Notes: generated by a model not told the origin, from the sequence alone. A stretch of 64,000 nt of DNA from an uncultured Duncaniella sp. (GCA_910578515.1 CAJTQR010000001.1:868001-932000); one strand, 5' to 3'. Numbered from the stretch's first letter, positions 35,868 to 44,334 are shown. Numbers and translations are program-made.

Positions 35868-37337
35868 TCAACGTGTAAGCACCAACACCTGAATCTTATT
35901 ATATTCAAGGTCAGGCATTTGCGCACCCACTGGTGCACCGATATAGGTCGGGTCACAAATGATGAACTTTCGATTATCAATCGATATTGCATCTCCTGAT
36001 ACTTCCTCATTAAAACAAACAGCAGTTGCGAGATGACCTGGATAATAAATGAGGGCGACATCAAGGTCAAGAAAATCCCTGACAAGGCGAGAGAAAAGTA
36101 TGGCTCTATCTTCACAATCACAATAAGGATAATAGAGACTTTCCTCAGCAAAAAATGCACGGTCATGCCCCCATATTTTGTCATCGTATTCATATACAAA
36201 ACCAGTCTGCACCCAGTTGAGCAACTTGTTAGCAGCCATTTCTGCTGATAACCCATCTATTGATTTTTTTATAAAAGAGTAAATTAAGGTTTTAGTCTTC
36301 TCTGCCAGTGGTGTGTTTGCATACATTGCCCATCTGGTCATTGGATTGCCATCAAGAGCGGACGTGGGATACTGATTATAGAATTTTACAAGATTCTCTG
36401 GAACACAAGACTGAACATTCAAATCCGCATAGCGTTCTGATTTTATCTCACGATGAGTTGATAGATTTCCTCCAAGTTTTTGCTCAGAAAGTATCAGTAA
36501 CGACAATGGCGATTCCCCATCAAATGCTGCATTGCATATACTCATTGAAATTGAATGTTCTCCGTATGGATAAAAATTTAATCCGTCTAATAAAAAATAT
36601 CCTTTGTCGTATATTTGATGTTTACTCCCATACAACATAACGAGTGTCTCCCCATCAACTCCTAACCTCATTTGATAACCTGACTGACAAAACATAAATG
36701 CCATAAGTAATGTTGCACCGTTGAGGTTTGAGCAATAATTTTTGCTTAATACATCAAGAAACGCCAAATAAGCCCAATCGCAAAGATTATGACGGATTCT
36801 CATTTCAAGGCAATCTCTTAAAGCATTATTCATTTCAGCAGAGCACAACTTATCCCATCCATTTGAAATTGATTTTGGTGAGCAATCTGCTACCTTGATA
36901 TTTGCCACCTCCGGCATCCGAACTTTACATGTATTACCATAAAAACCAAATGAAAAATACTTCTCATCAGGATTTGATTGCTCTTTTATCGGTCCAATCG
37001 GTTTTGGTTGAGGTGTATTCTCAATAGGTTTAACGTTAATGGGATGAATTACTATAGGAGTTCTATCCTTTCCCTTGTGATATGGTTTAGGAGGAACTGG
37101 ATTCTCATCCTTAGGTATAGGAATCGGAACATTTCCATCATACCAATCCCATGCCGTCAGCAAAAACTGCGCATACCTTTTATTACAGTCATCCCGAAAT
37201 GAGGAATATTCTGTTTTAACTTCATCCTTAAATTGGGCATACTTTTCATGCATGGTTTGCTGCCCATGACCTACAAATACCATACTTGAGCAAATTATCA
37301 AGAGTAGGTATCGCAATATATTTAACGGTTGTGACAT
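35868..37337 (-). CDS. Exported transglutaminase-like cysteine protein, last gene of the caspase operon
   Basis: 489 residues with a signal peptide (ILRYLLLIICSSMVFVGHGQ). A Pro/Lys-rich linker lies at about 70-120. The C-terminal part has the order expected of a transglutaminase-like fold: Cys in PYCDCEDRAILFSRL (about 408), His in YYPGHLATAV (435) and Asp in IICDPTYIGAP (462). Such folds act as peptidases, amidases or cross-linkers. Its start overlaps the preceding AbiGi-like gene by 16 bases. The residue order is seen; family and activity are inferred. Confidence 0.75.
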   Translation of the reverse strand: MSQPLNILRYLLLIICSSMVFVGHGQQTMHEKYAQFKDEVKTEYSSFRDDCNKRYAQFLLTAWDWYDGNVPIPIPKDENPVPPKPYHKGKDRTPIVIHPINVKPIENTPQPKPIGPIKEQSNPDEKYFSFGFYGNTCKVRMPEVANIKVADCSPKSISNGWDKLCSAEMNNALRDCLEMRIRHNLCDWAYLAFLDVLSKNYCSNLNGATLLMAFMFCQSGYQMRLGVDGETLVMLYGSKHQIYDKGYFLLDGLNFYPYGEHSISMSICNAAFDGESPLSLLILSEQKLGGNLSTHREIKSERYADLNVQSCVPENLVKFYNQYPTSALDGNPMTRWAMYANTPLAEKTKTLIYSFIKKSIDGLSAEMAANKLLNWVQTGFVYEYDDKIWGHDRAFFAEESLYYPYCDCEDRAILFSRLVRDFLDLDVALIYYPGHLATAVCFNEEVSGDAISIDNRKFIICDPTYIGAPVGAQMPDLEYNKIQVLVLTR

Positions 37338-38050
37338 ACCCCTATAATATCTTCCTTTATTTGTTTATACGACAAGAATATTATATTTTTATAGTTACTA
37401 TATTCCCTCACAAGTCCACGGATTCTATCTCTTTGATTTAAAGATGATATTAGAATATAGACAATCTGATTTGATTCAAAACGGAGAGTTAACTCTGGAA
37501 CTATAGAACTACCTTTATTAAGTTGTTTGAATTCTACATATTGACTTGAATGTAGAAAAGGTCTGATACCCAAATCATGAAGTTCATTATAAGTCGGGAC
37601 ATATCTGATTTCTTTCTCATCATAGAATCGATATGATTTGAATTTATATTTTTTCAAATCCCCTTGATAATTTTTTATTGTAGATAGGATACTCCATATT
37701 AGGATATCTTCATCCGTCCAATCCTCTTTAAAAAGTCTGTCCCGATGTCTCATTAATTCTATTAGAGATGGAGAATGTTCTGTTTGATACCATACAGGCG
37801 TAAATCCAGCCTTTTGCGCCCATTCTCTCTTAATTCCTATCGTATACATTCCATATTTTCCTATATAGTCTCCCATTTCTGACAATGGGATATCACAAAA
37901 TGATAACATTGGGAAAGCAATTTGGATATTTGAACTTTTCCAATGTATATCTTCAAGGCTATAAGAACATTTAAAACACTTTTCTGTTAGGATTGCCTTT
38001 AATCCTTTAAAGTCCGTTTGATGCCAAATTATATTAGAGCTAAGTCCCAT
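37322..38050 (-). CDS. AbiGi-like protein (abortive infection family, DUF2743-type)
   Basis: A 242-residue protein without a signal peptide. The N-terminal half resembles the AbiGi family (PF10899): IIWHQTDFKGLKAILTEKCF, then FPMLSFCDIPLSEMGDYIGKYG, then YTIGIKREWAQKAGFTPVWY. AbiGi is the antitoxin-side partner of AbiGii in a lactococcal phage-exclusion system, yet no AbiGii nucleotidyltransferase is present here. It overlaps the L,D-transpeptidase gene by 11 bases and the transglutaminase-like gene by 16, so it is firmly part of this operon. As the only clearly cytoplasmic member it could be a sensor, immunity factor or effector. Confidence 0.7.
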   Translation of the reverse strand: MGLSSNIIWHQTDFKGLKAILTEKCFKCSYSLEDIHWKSSNIQIAFPMLSFCDIPLSEMGDYIGKYGMYTIGIKREWAQKAGFTPVWYQTEHSPSLIELMRHRDRLFKEDWTDEDILIWSILSTIKNYQGDLKKYKFKSYRFYDEKEIRYVPTYNELHDLGIRPFLHSSQYVEFKQLNKGSSIVPELTLRFESNQIVYILISSLNQRDRIRGLVREYSNYKNIIFLSYKQIKEDIIGVCHNR

Positions 38051-38564
38051 TTTGTTGATTCGTTTGCTTATTTTCTAAATCAGGATGAATAATAACTGGC
38101 ATTCCTATCCACACAAGAGGCATCAAACGGATAAGATCTTCATTGCTTAATCTTATACATCCTTCGCTCGCTCTAGTTCCAATCGATTCAGGAAAGCAGG
38201 TACCGTGTATTCCAATTGTAGACCATAAAGGAGTCTTAATTCTAATGAACCATGGTCCATATGCGCCAATTCTAACTCCGTTTCCATCCTTAAAATCATG
38301 TTTCCATTTTTTTGAATCCTGTACTTGCGAAATTGTAAATTTTCCTTCTGGAGTTCTATTATCTCCAATTTGCTCTTTGTCTCCCTTGTTTAATCCAACA
38401 CATACAGGCGCACAAAATATCGTATCAGTCTCAGAGATGACCATTAAGCGTAAACTTGTTTTGTCGATTGATATGATAGTATCCGCTCTTGTATCATAGA
38501 CTCCAAACATGATACACAAGAAAAGTGCTATATACACAGTTAATATAGATGCCAACTTTTCCAT
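38040..38564 (-). CDS. YkuD-type L,D-transpeptidase
   Basis: 174 residues with an N-terminal signal or anchor (MEKLASILTVYIALFLCIMFG). The YkuD catalytic motif is complete: HGTCFPESIG with His at about residue 120 and SEGCIRLS with Cys at about 136. These enzymes make 3-3 peptidoglycan cross-links or attach proteins to the wall, in the periplasm. The gene overlaps the end of the caspase gene by 25 bases and the start of the AbiGi-like gene by 11. An L,D-transpeptidase in a caspase operon is unusual in my experience and suggests that the system acts on the envelope. Confidence 0.88.
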   Translation of the reverse strand: MEKLASILTVYIALFLCIMFGVYDTRADTIISIDKTSLRLMVISETDTIFCAPVCVGLNKGDKEQIGDNRTPEGKFTISQVQDSKKWKHDFKDGNGVRIGAYGPWFIRIKTPLWSTIGIHGTCFPESIGTRASEGCIRLSNEDLIRLMPLVWIGMPVIIHPDLENKQTNQQNGT

Positions 38565-40639
38565 TCATTTGAAGAATTAGTAGGAGTATGTATTATAGGA
38601 GTTTGTTGTTTTTGATTAATATCAAGAGAAATGTTTCTAACGTTAGAAATAACATACTCACTCATGCCTCCCAAGGTTGCATCTTTATGATGAGATTGCA
38701 GATACTTTAGGAGAAAATAAGTGAATATTCCATGATGCTTTGAAGCATATGGCTGAGACACTTCATCTCCCTGACAAGCACTAAATGCTATTATATTTCC
38801 TTTAACCTCCGGTAATGCTGGTTTTATATTAATACCTCTTATCTCGGTAAGAGTACGTCCTTGTCTATTACTACCACTGAAACAGGCATCCATAAACACG
38901 ATACATTCCTTGACTTTTACTTTGGCGAGTGATTCATAAAAATCGTCTAATGCCAAAGCCGTATTCATATCAAGAGGGTTTCCGTCTGAAGGTAATATAT
39001 AACTTTTAGAATTATAGTAATCTGGTATTCCGTGCCCAGCATAATATACAATAGCTCTGTCGTAGTCTCCCACTATTGATTTCTGTTGCAACCAGCTGAT
39101 ACTTGATTTAATTTGAGACAATGTTCCATCAGTACATTCCATGATATTTGATTGAGGAATGCCAAAACTCTTCTTACAATAACTAACAATCCCATTTCCA
39201 TCATTGTGTGCAAACATAACATTACCAACATTCATATATGAATATTTTTCATTTGAAATTACTAGCACTAATGTTTTGTCGTCTACCTTTTCAGCCACTG
39301 GAATATGTACGTCTACATCTGACTTTGCATGTAGCCTTCCTAATCTTTCCATCTGTAGATAGACTCGCTCATATTTATCATAAGGGACCAATGGAACTTG
39401 TTCGATATCAATAATAGTACATAAATCCCCTCTCTGGACTATAGCATAACCATTTTCATCAAAAGTTGTTGCACCATCATATATAGGAGGAATAACAAAT
39501 TCTCCTTTTTCATCTATAAATCCACGTTTTTCATTCTGACTAACCAATGCGTATCCATTAAAAAATCCTGATAGAAAGTCAAATTTAAACGGAATTTTAA
39601 TATTTCCTTGCAGGTCTATAAGTCCATATTTTCCGTTCCAATCTTCAGCGACAAAACACTGGTTCTTATTACCGTTAAGACTTAAATCTTTGTATTTTAA
39701 GGGGATAATTTCACGGAAATTCTTATCGATTACACCATATAAATCTTTTCGCTGGTTATCTTCATAAAATACATTACTTACGATTGTGAGACCATTATCA
39801 AAAAAACAATTAATATGGTTATACTTTGGTTTCAAAACTATTTTTCCCGTATTATCTATTAGTCCCATACGACCTTTATTGTCACCTGCATCTATATACG
39901 GTATTAATCCATTCGAGAAATAAGCCAGAACAGACATATTTGAAGGGATATCAAATACTGTCTGACCTTCAGGGGTTATACATATTTGTTTGTTATCCTT
40001 TTTTACAATCTTTAAGCCCTCACTAAAATAGGGACAACCAACAACATTCTCGTATACAAAATCTGTTAGGATTTCTCCCCGATTATTTACAATTGCATAT
40101 AATGTTCGGTCTTTAGAATTCGTACTGTGTTTTCCTAAGAATGCATATCCATACCTATGCATGGTTGCCATATCATATACTAATGGTATTATTACCTTTC
40201 CTGTAATATCTATATATCCCCAACCGTTATCATTTTCTACTGCTGCGAGTCCATCATTAAAGGGAAGAGCCGTTTTATATTTGCATGGAATAACTTCTAT
40301 TCCTTTGTAATCAATATAACCATAGCCTCTTTCATTATCATAAACTCTGGATAATCCACATGTAAAAGTGCCTAATCCGGGACAATCTTCACCGGCTACT
40401 AAATCTTCATATCCCCACTCCCAATGCTTCATTACATAGATTGGGGGGACAATCACATCACCAGAATAATTCTTAAATCCCATCTTATCTGGCATACTTT
40501 CAGATGAATAAGCTATTAATTCTGGTAGTTCATCATAGTTTATGCCATTTTGTGAGTATGATACAAAAGATATAAAAATTGATATCAGAAAAAAACTGGC
40601 AAACCCAAAATGTTTAATTGAATTGTTATACTGTTTCAT
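38540..40639 (-). CDS. Exported WG-repeat / caspase (C14) fusion protease
   Basis: 699 residues with a signal peptide (HFGFASFFLISIFISFVSYSQ). About seven or eight WG-type repeats fill residues 50-430, with units such as GYGYIDYKGIEVIP, GWGYIDITGKVIIP, GLIDNTGKIVLKP and KRGFIDEKGEFVIPP. A caspase-fold domain follows (about 455-690). The His is in YYAGHG (536) and the Cys in MDACFSG (586), so the dyad is intact. WG repeats probably form a binding solenoid or propeller that could sense a ligand. The gene overlaps the DUF4384 gene by four bases (ATGA). The domains are clear; target and trigger are unknown. Confidence 0.9.
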   Translation of the reverse strand: MKQYNNSIKHFGFASFFLISIFISFVSYSQNGINYDELPELIAYSSESMPDKMGFKNYSGDVIVPPIYVMKHWEWGYEDLVAGEDCPGLGTFTCGLSRVYDNERGYGYIDYKGIEVIPCKYKTALPFNDGLAAVENDNGWGYIDITGKVIIPLVYDMATMHRYGYAFLGKHSTNSKDRTLYAIVNNRGEILTDFVYENVVGCPYFSEGLKIVKKDNKQICITPEGQTVFDIPSNMSVLAYFSNGLIPYIDAGDNKGRMGLIDNTGKIVLKPKYNHINCFFDNGLTIVSNVFYEDNQRKDLYGVIDKNFREIIPLKYKDLSLNGNKNQCFVAEDWNGKYGLIDLQGNIKIPFKFDFLSGFFNGYALVSQNEKRGFIDEKGEFVIPPIYDGATTFDENGYAIVQRGDLCTIIDIEQVPLVPYDKYERVYLQMERLGRLHAKSDVDVHIPVAEKVDDKTLVLVISNEKYSYMNVGNVMFAHNDGNGIVSYCKKSFGIPQSNIMECTDGTLSQIKSSISWLQQKSIVGDYDRAIVYYAGHGIPDYYNSKSYILPSDGNPLDMNTALALDDFYESLAKVKVKECIVFMDACFSGSNRQGRTLTEIRGINIKPALPEVKGNIIAFSACQGDEVSQPYASKHHGIFTYFLLKYLQSHHKDATLGGMSEYVISNVRNISLDINQKQQTPIIHTPTNSSNEWKSWHLY

Positions 40640-41511
40640 TTTGTTATTGTTATTAGATACTCCTGAATACCTACTTTTTTATTATGTTTTTTTAATTTTG
40701 TCAACCATCTTATAAATTCTTCTTCAGCACAGTACTTTGGATATAGACTTTCATTTCCATCCATATATCCCTTTGAAAAATTATTTGGTGAATAAACGAC
40801 ATAAATAGTGTTAAATTCAATATTATCATGACATGAGAGGGTATATTCGTCTGTTAAATCTCTAATGGCAATATTTGCTGTCCTTTTAGAAAACAATACA
40901 TATTCTATATCCGCTTCGATATAACATGGACTGCTTGTTTCATCGTGTTTATATGGGTATAAACAGTAGGTTTCATGTTTGACATGATCCGACAAAAAAA
41001 CCGAAATGAAACCAGATTCTGGCGATTTGAAATATAGATATAAGTCGTCCCCATCCTTAAACTCTGTCGATTCGTACTTTAAAGTCGTGCCATTCCTAAG
41101 CGGTTTTGCGATAAATTCAATTTTTTCGGATTCAATCTCTCTTGCCGTTCCCTTTACCGTACAGGTTATTATAAAGAATTTATCCTCAAACTTTATATCA
41201 TAGACTGGTTTTCCTATTGTTTCAATCCATTCCCCCTTAACGTCACTTCCTCCAATGGAAAAAAATTGAGTATCTGATTCGCCATTTTTATTTGAAATTA
41301 CCGTTGATGAGCTTTGAGTTACAAGCGTGCCAAATTCATCTGCTATCGCTTGAATTTTAGCTCTTTCAAGAGCTGTCCTCTTAGCTTCTTCAACTGACAT
41401 GGTTTCCGGAGCATAGTAGGTATATGACGCATGGACTTTCTTTACGTTCTGTGCCTTAGTGGTGACTAATGACACTAAACATAAAATCAGGCAGAGAATG
41501 TATGGATTCAT
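40636..41511 (-). CDS. Exported DUF4384-domain protein
   Basis: 291 residues from the ATG at 41511 (MNPYILCLILCLVSLVTTKAQ); longer in-frame starts would run into the previous gene. After the signal peptide comes a helical stretch, MSVEEAKRTALERAKIQAIADEFGT, like the N-terminal part of LPP20/FlgT-type proteins. A DUF4384-like beta domain follows (DLYLYFKSPESGFISVFLSD, CLYPYKHDE). DUF4384 often accompanies or is fused to bacterial caspases, so pairing with the next gene is typical. It lies seven bases after the first gene of the operon. Confidence 0.78.
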   Translation of the reverse strand: MNPYILCLILCLVSLVTTKAQNVKKVHASYTYYAPETMSVEEAKRTALERAKIQAIADEFGTLVTQSSSTVISNKNGESDTQFFSIGGSDVKGEWIETIGKPVYDIKFEDKFFIITCTVKGTAREIESEKIEFIAKPLRNGTTLKYESTEFKDGDDLYLYFKSPESGFISVFLSDHVKHETYCLYPYKHDETSSPCYIEADIEYVLFSKRTANIAIRDLTDEYTLSCHDNIEFNTIYVVYSPNNFSKGYMDGNESLYPKYCAEEEFIRWLTKLKKHNKKVGIQEYLITITK

Positions 41512-41518
41512 AGTCGTC

Positions 41519-42196
41519 TTACCACCCAAGAAGTTCGTCAAGCTTATTATGTAGGGAATCTCCACGTTGTTCAAGCTCCTTTTTGACAGCTCGTTTGGCT
41601 GCCGCCTTTGCCATATCTTGACTGTACGCAATACGGATAAGCACTTCTCGATTGTTTCCATTAACAGCACGGTATGTTTCAACAACAGGCACAACCCGAC
41701 CAATGCTTTGTGAAATCAAATTCTTGCTTGCCATTACGCTTCGTGTTATTGACGCAGCATCTCCTTGGTCCATCTGTTCATTCGCAACAGTATTTTCAAT
41801 CAGAGCAGTTACTTCAGTTTGGATTTGACCTGCTAGATTCTGCTTTGCGAGTTCCAATGCCTGCATCTTAGCTGCATCATAGTTGCCACCGGTACTCATA
41901 GCTTCAGCCATAATGAACTGAGGAAATCCATCATAATCGTATTGATACTGCATAATATACGATTTATCCAGTTGCTTTTCAAGAGGAAGTGCGCCGGGAG
42001 CAGTCTGCCATCCATCCTTTGATAGCTTTTTTGCCTCCTTGCGAGCAGCTTTACTCGCTTTTCCGTTAAGCTCGTTCTTAGATGCTTTGGCTAATTCTTG
42101 ACGTTCCTTGCGTTGTTCTTTTGTGGATTGCGCGTAAGTCAACCCCGATGCTAAAATCAGCATCAATGTGATTAGTCCGAAAATAGTCTTTCTCAT
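41519..42196 (-). CDS. Exported LPP20-like protein, first gene of the caspase operon
   Basis: 225 residues from the ATG at 42196 (MRKTIFGLITLMLILASGLTYAQ, signal peptide). A very basic Lys/Arg/Ala stretch (KEQRKERQELAKASKNEL, residues 25-60) is followed by an Ala-rich helical part, KMQALELAKQNLAGQIQTEV, which resembles LPP20-type proteins. It ends with a long helix (KAAAKRAVKKELEQRG). Function is unknown and the probable location is the periplasm. It follows the structured leader RNA by about 57 bases and starts the six-gene operon. Confidence 0.72.
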   Translation of the reverse strand: MRKTIFGLITLMLILASGLTYAQSTKEQRKERQELAKASKNELNGKASKAARKEAKKLSKDGWQTAPGALPLEKQLDKSYIMQYQYDYDGFPQFIMAEAMSTGGNYDAAKMQALELAKQNLAGQIQTEVTALIENTVANEQMDQGDAASITRSVMASKNLISQSIGRVVPVVETYRAVNGNNREVLIRIAYSQDMAKAAAKRAVKKELEQRGDSLHNKLDELLGW

Positions 42197-42252
42197 AGTG
42201 GGACTGCGACGATTGGTTTTGCGTTGGAAGATTCCACAGTCCAACTATTGCA

Positions 42253-42586
42253 CAAAAAAAGCGTAGGAATCTGTATCGGTTACCGTCCTACGTTCAGAGG
42301 CTTCTCGCATTGCCCAATTCCTGTCGGACGGCAACTGCAGAAGCCCTACGCTCGTATATGCAATAATAGCGTCCGGCTATACCTTTCCCAAGGCACTCTA
42401 CCGAATGCATGATACTACATATCCACGGGCATCTACCGTTGCTCGACCCTTGACAGGAATTGAAATTTTGCGAGAATTTCTGAACGTCAAGAATCAGCGC
42501 GGATAAACGCTTTCTTATTATATTTCAAAACATCCCGCCTCGCTTTACCCCAGACCGGGGCTTCTGCGATACGGTCTGCACCTGCA
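42253..42586 (-). ncRNA. Highly structured ~330-nt leader or non-coding RNA with intrinsic terminator
   Basis: Read on the minus strand. Three nested pairings form a 27-bp long-range helix: 42290-42298 with 42479-42487, 42302-42308 with 42470-42476, and 42315-42325 with 42452-42462, all perfect. Inside lie ATAGC/GCTAT (42366-42380) and CCTT-GGGA-AAGG with a GNRA-type loop (42382-42393). A -7 box TAATTTTG is the complement of 42592-42599. The 3' end is a CGTAGG/CCTACG hairpin plus seven T. The sequence 42345-42351 can also pair with 42261-42267, giving a pseudoknot or an alternative to the terminator. I do not recognise it as tmRNA, RNase P, SRP or a known riboswitch. Confidence 0.75.
42254..42292 (-). 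terminator. Intrinsic terminator at the 3' end of the structured RNA
   Basis: On the minus strand CGTAGG (complement of 42287-42292) pairs with CCTACG (complement of 42262-42267) and is followed by C and seven T. The 5' arm shares three bases with the outer long-range helix, so helix and terminator compete at this point. The start codon of the caspase operon is about 57 bases beyond. Confidence 0.75.
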
Positions 42587-42911
42587 AATTTCAAAATTAT
42601 TTTTAAATTATGCAAGAGTTTCTAAACTTTTACTATAAAACTTTTACTCATTGATTTTGTTAGGATAAACTTTGAATTTACCCAGCCAAACATATCATCG
42701 TTTCTTAAAGACTGTGATTTATACTAAATTTTTCACACTACACTTAACGAAGTTATTCCTAATATAAAAAATCAATGTATGAACCATCGCTCCATAAGAA
42801 TAAAGTGTGGTTTTTTTTAGATTTTTTTTGACTTTTGGAAGTTTCATGTCACCTTTGCCGACCCCTCACCATAATATGAGCCGTTGACCTTTATCACGGC
42901 ATCTGATGGAA
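42587..42911. other. AT-rich intergenic stretch with a promoter-like 39-bp repeat
   Basis: Apart from the -7 box of the structured RNA (minus strand), this stretch contains no gene I can support. Positions 42820-42858 carry the left copy of a 39-bp sequence that also forms the mutA promoter. Confidence 0.5.
42820..42858 (+). repeat. Left copy of a 39-bp promoter-like repeat
   Basis: Identical to 46644-46682 at 38 of 39 positions, including the central GACTTTTGGAAGTTTCATGT. The one difference changes the -7 box from TACCTTTG to CACCTTTG, which should weaken it. No plus-strand gene follows; transcription from here would run antisense to the small exported peptide gene. Confidence 0.7.
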
Positions 42912-43043
42912 TTAAGACAATCTAAATCTCCTTTCTTTTCCAAAGAATTTGTTGATTTTACCTTTGACCTCATCCATTTGGGCATAAGTGCAGACACTGC
43001 CCAAAGAGAAAAAGGTCAGAAGCAAGAATAAAATCTTTCTCAT
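42912..43043 (-). CDS. Small exported peptide (43 residues)
   Basis: A short frame, too short for usual ORF listings, starts at 43043 ten bases after the stop of the preceding gene. The first 22 residues are a textbook signal peptide, MRKILFLLLTFFSL followed by GSVCTYAQ. The remaining 21 residues are basic and amphipathic (for example GKINKFFGKERRFRL), with a net charge of about +4. It may be a secreted peptide, or the stump of a longer exported protein. No family is recognised. Confidence 0.55.
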   Translation of the reverse strand: MRKILFLLLTFFSLGSVCTYAQMDEVKGKINKFFGKERRFRLS

Positions 43044-43052
43044 AGGCTCAGA

Positions 43053-43478
43053 CTATTTCTCACCGAGCCTAGACTGAAACTCACTGATAAGTGTTTCAAA
43101 CTCCTTCATGATTCGGTTGGTTTCAAGGAAAGATTCTTCACGGCTACGACCTTGTATCGGAGCCATTTCTAAAGCCATTTTGATTTGGAAAGTCAAATCT
43201 CCGCCAATATTCGATTCTTTGATAGTAACACGGCAACGAAGAGTCTTTCCTGCCTCCACATAGTTCTTGTATAACCAAGGTGTCTGTATGAATCCGGATG
43301 CGGCGTCCGAGGTCATAATCTCATCAAAATACTTTAGCAATACGCTATGAGCCATTTTCCATGCATTCTCTGAGTTTCGTTTGCCAGTTGCCGAATCATC
43401 GGTATACAGATTCTTATTAACTTTTACAGAGAAAAAGTTGTTTGCGACAGAGGATTCAATCGTCTGTTTCAATAACAT
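43053..43478 (-). CDS. Protein of unknown function, possibly N-terminally truncated
   Basis: 141 residues from the ATG at 43478 (MLLKQTIESSVANNFF), preceded by AGAGGA; a TTG at 43490 is also in frame. No signal peptide is seen although all its neighbours are exported, which suggests a lost N terminus or a cytoplasmic partner. The sequence is helical at both ends, with a beta-rich centre (TLRCRVTIKESNIGGDLTFQIK). It follows the Ig-like lipoprotein gene by about 30 bases. No family is recognised. Confidence 0.6.
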   Translation of the reverse strand: MLLKQTIESSVANNFFSVKVNKNLYTDDSATGKRNSENAWKMAHSVLLKYFDEIMTSDAASGFIQTPWLYKNYVEAGKTLRCRVTIKESNIGGDLTFQIKMALEMAPIQGRSREESFLETNRIMKEFETLISEFQSRLGEK

Positions 43479-43509
43479 ATCCTCTTTCAACTTGATTACA
43501 TATATATGG

Positions 43510-44334
43510 TTACTCTAATCGGAATTCAGTCATAATCCAAAAATAATCCTTGTCACCGTCAAATCTGACTTCCTTGTAAAGCCTATATATCCCGGGCTTA
43601 TTATTGTTGAGCAAAGGGCGCATCGTTACATCGAAGCTATGTGACCCGCCTTTGTTTAAGCCAATACCCATATCATTCCAGAAGCCTTCGGTGGGCATAT
43701 CATACCAATTACCATCCTCTCCACGACAAGCGACAACATAGGAGACTCCGAATTGAAGTTGTCTCGAATTGTTATTCCTCAATGTGAAGGATACTTTTTC
43801 AGAATCAGCAGGAAACGAACTGGCATCAGGGGATAATGAAATACTGTCAACCTCAATATTGGTCCTTGCCTCAATATTAATCTTTTTAGGTCCCTTAGGT
43901 CCGTCAAAATGGAGATATTTGGAATCACAGATATCATTCCGGAATTTCTTTTGCCAATATGGAGTGTTTACATGTACATATATATCCACATGATTTTGCG
44001 CGACTCCCCATCCCCACACATTCTGACGCAGAGGATTATCAGCTGCGAGTGCCTCGAATTTTTTAGCGATGGTATCACCCAATCTGCTCAACTCCTGTTG
44101 AGTCGGAGGTTCCGATTCGCAAGCTTCTTCCGATATTACTGATTCAGATAACGGTGCCTCCAATGTGTCAACAGGAGCTGTATCAAACGTATCTACTGAT
44201 TGTGATAATTTCTGTTCGTTCTCATTTGGAGTTGATGTTTCCTTATTTGGACTGCCACACCCTGGCATACCAACCATCCACACAAGCATCCCAATATATA
44301 CAATCAGATGTTTTATTTTTAGAAATGCATTCAT
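43510..44334 (-). CDS. Lipoprotein with C-terminal Ig-like domain
   Basis: 274 residues from the ATG at 44334 (MNAFLKIKHLIVYIGMLVWMVGMPGCGS). The lipobox Cys in MPGCGS suggests attachment to a membrane. A Ser/Thr/Glu-rich spacer follows, then a region with VWGWGVAQNHVDIYVHVNTP. The C-terminal domain (EKVSFTLRNNNSRQLQFGVS to PGIYRLYKEVRF) resembles the bacterial Ig-like family PF20251. It is probably a periplasmic or surface binding protein, cotranscribed with the RDD/EreA-like gene upstream. Confidence 0.72.
   Translation of the reverse strand: MNAFLKIKHLIVYIGMLVWMVGMPGCGSPNKETSTPNENEQKLSQSVDTFDTAPVDTLEAPLSESVISEEACESEPPTQQELSRLGDTIAKKFEALAADNPLRQNVWGWGVAQNHVDIYVHVNTPYWQKKFRNDICDSKYLHFDGPKGPKKINIEARTNIEVDSISLSPDASSFPADSEKVSFTLRNNNSRQLQFGVSYVVACRGEDGNWYDMPTEGFWNDMGIGLNKGGSHSFDVTMRPLLNNNKPGIYRLYKEVRFDGDKDYFWIMTEFRLE

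Noticed and set aside
42253..42586. Structured RNA as tmRNA, RNase P RNA or SRP RNA
   Set aside because: No tag-peptide frame or CCA-type end, no GAGGAAAGTC core and no SRP tetraloop domain were found. It stays unassigned.
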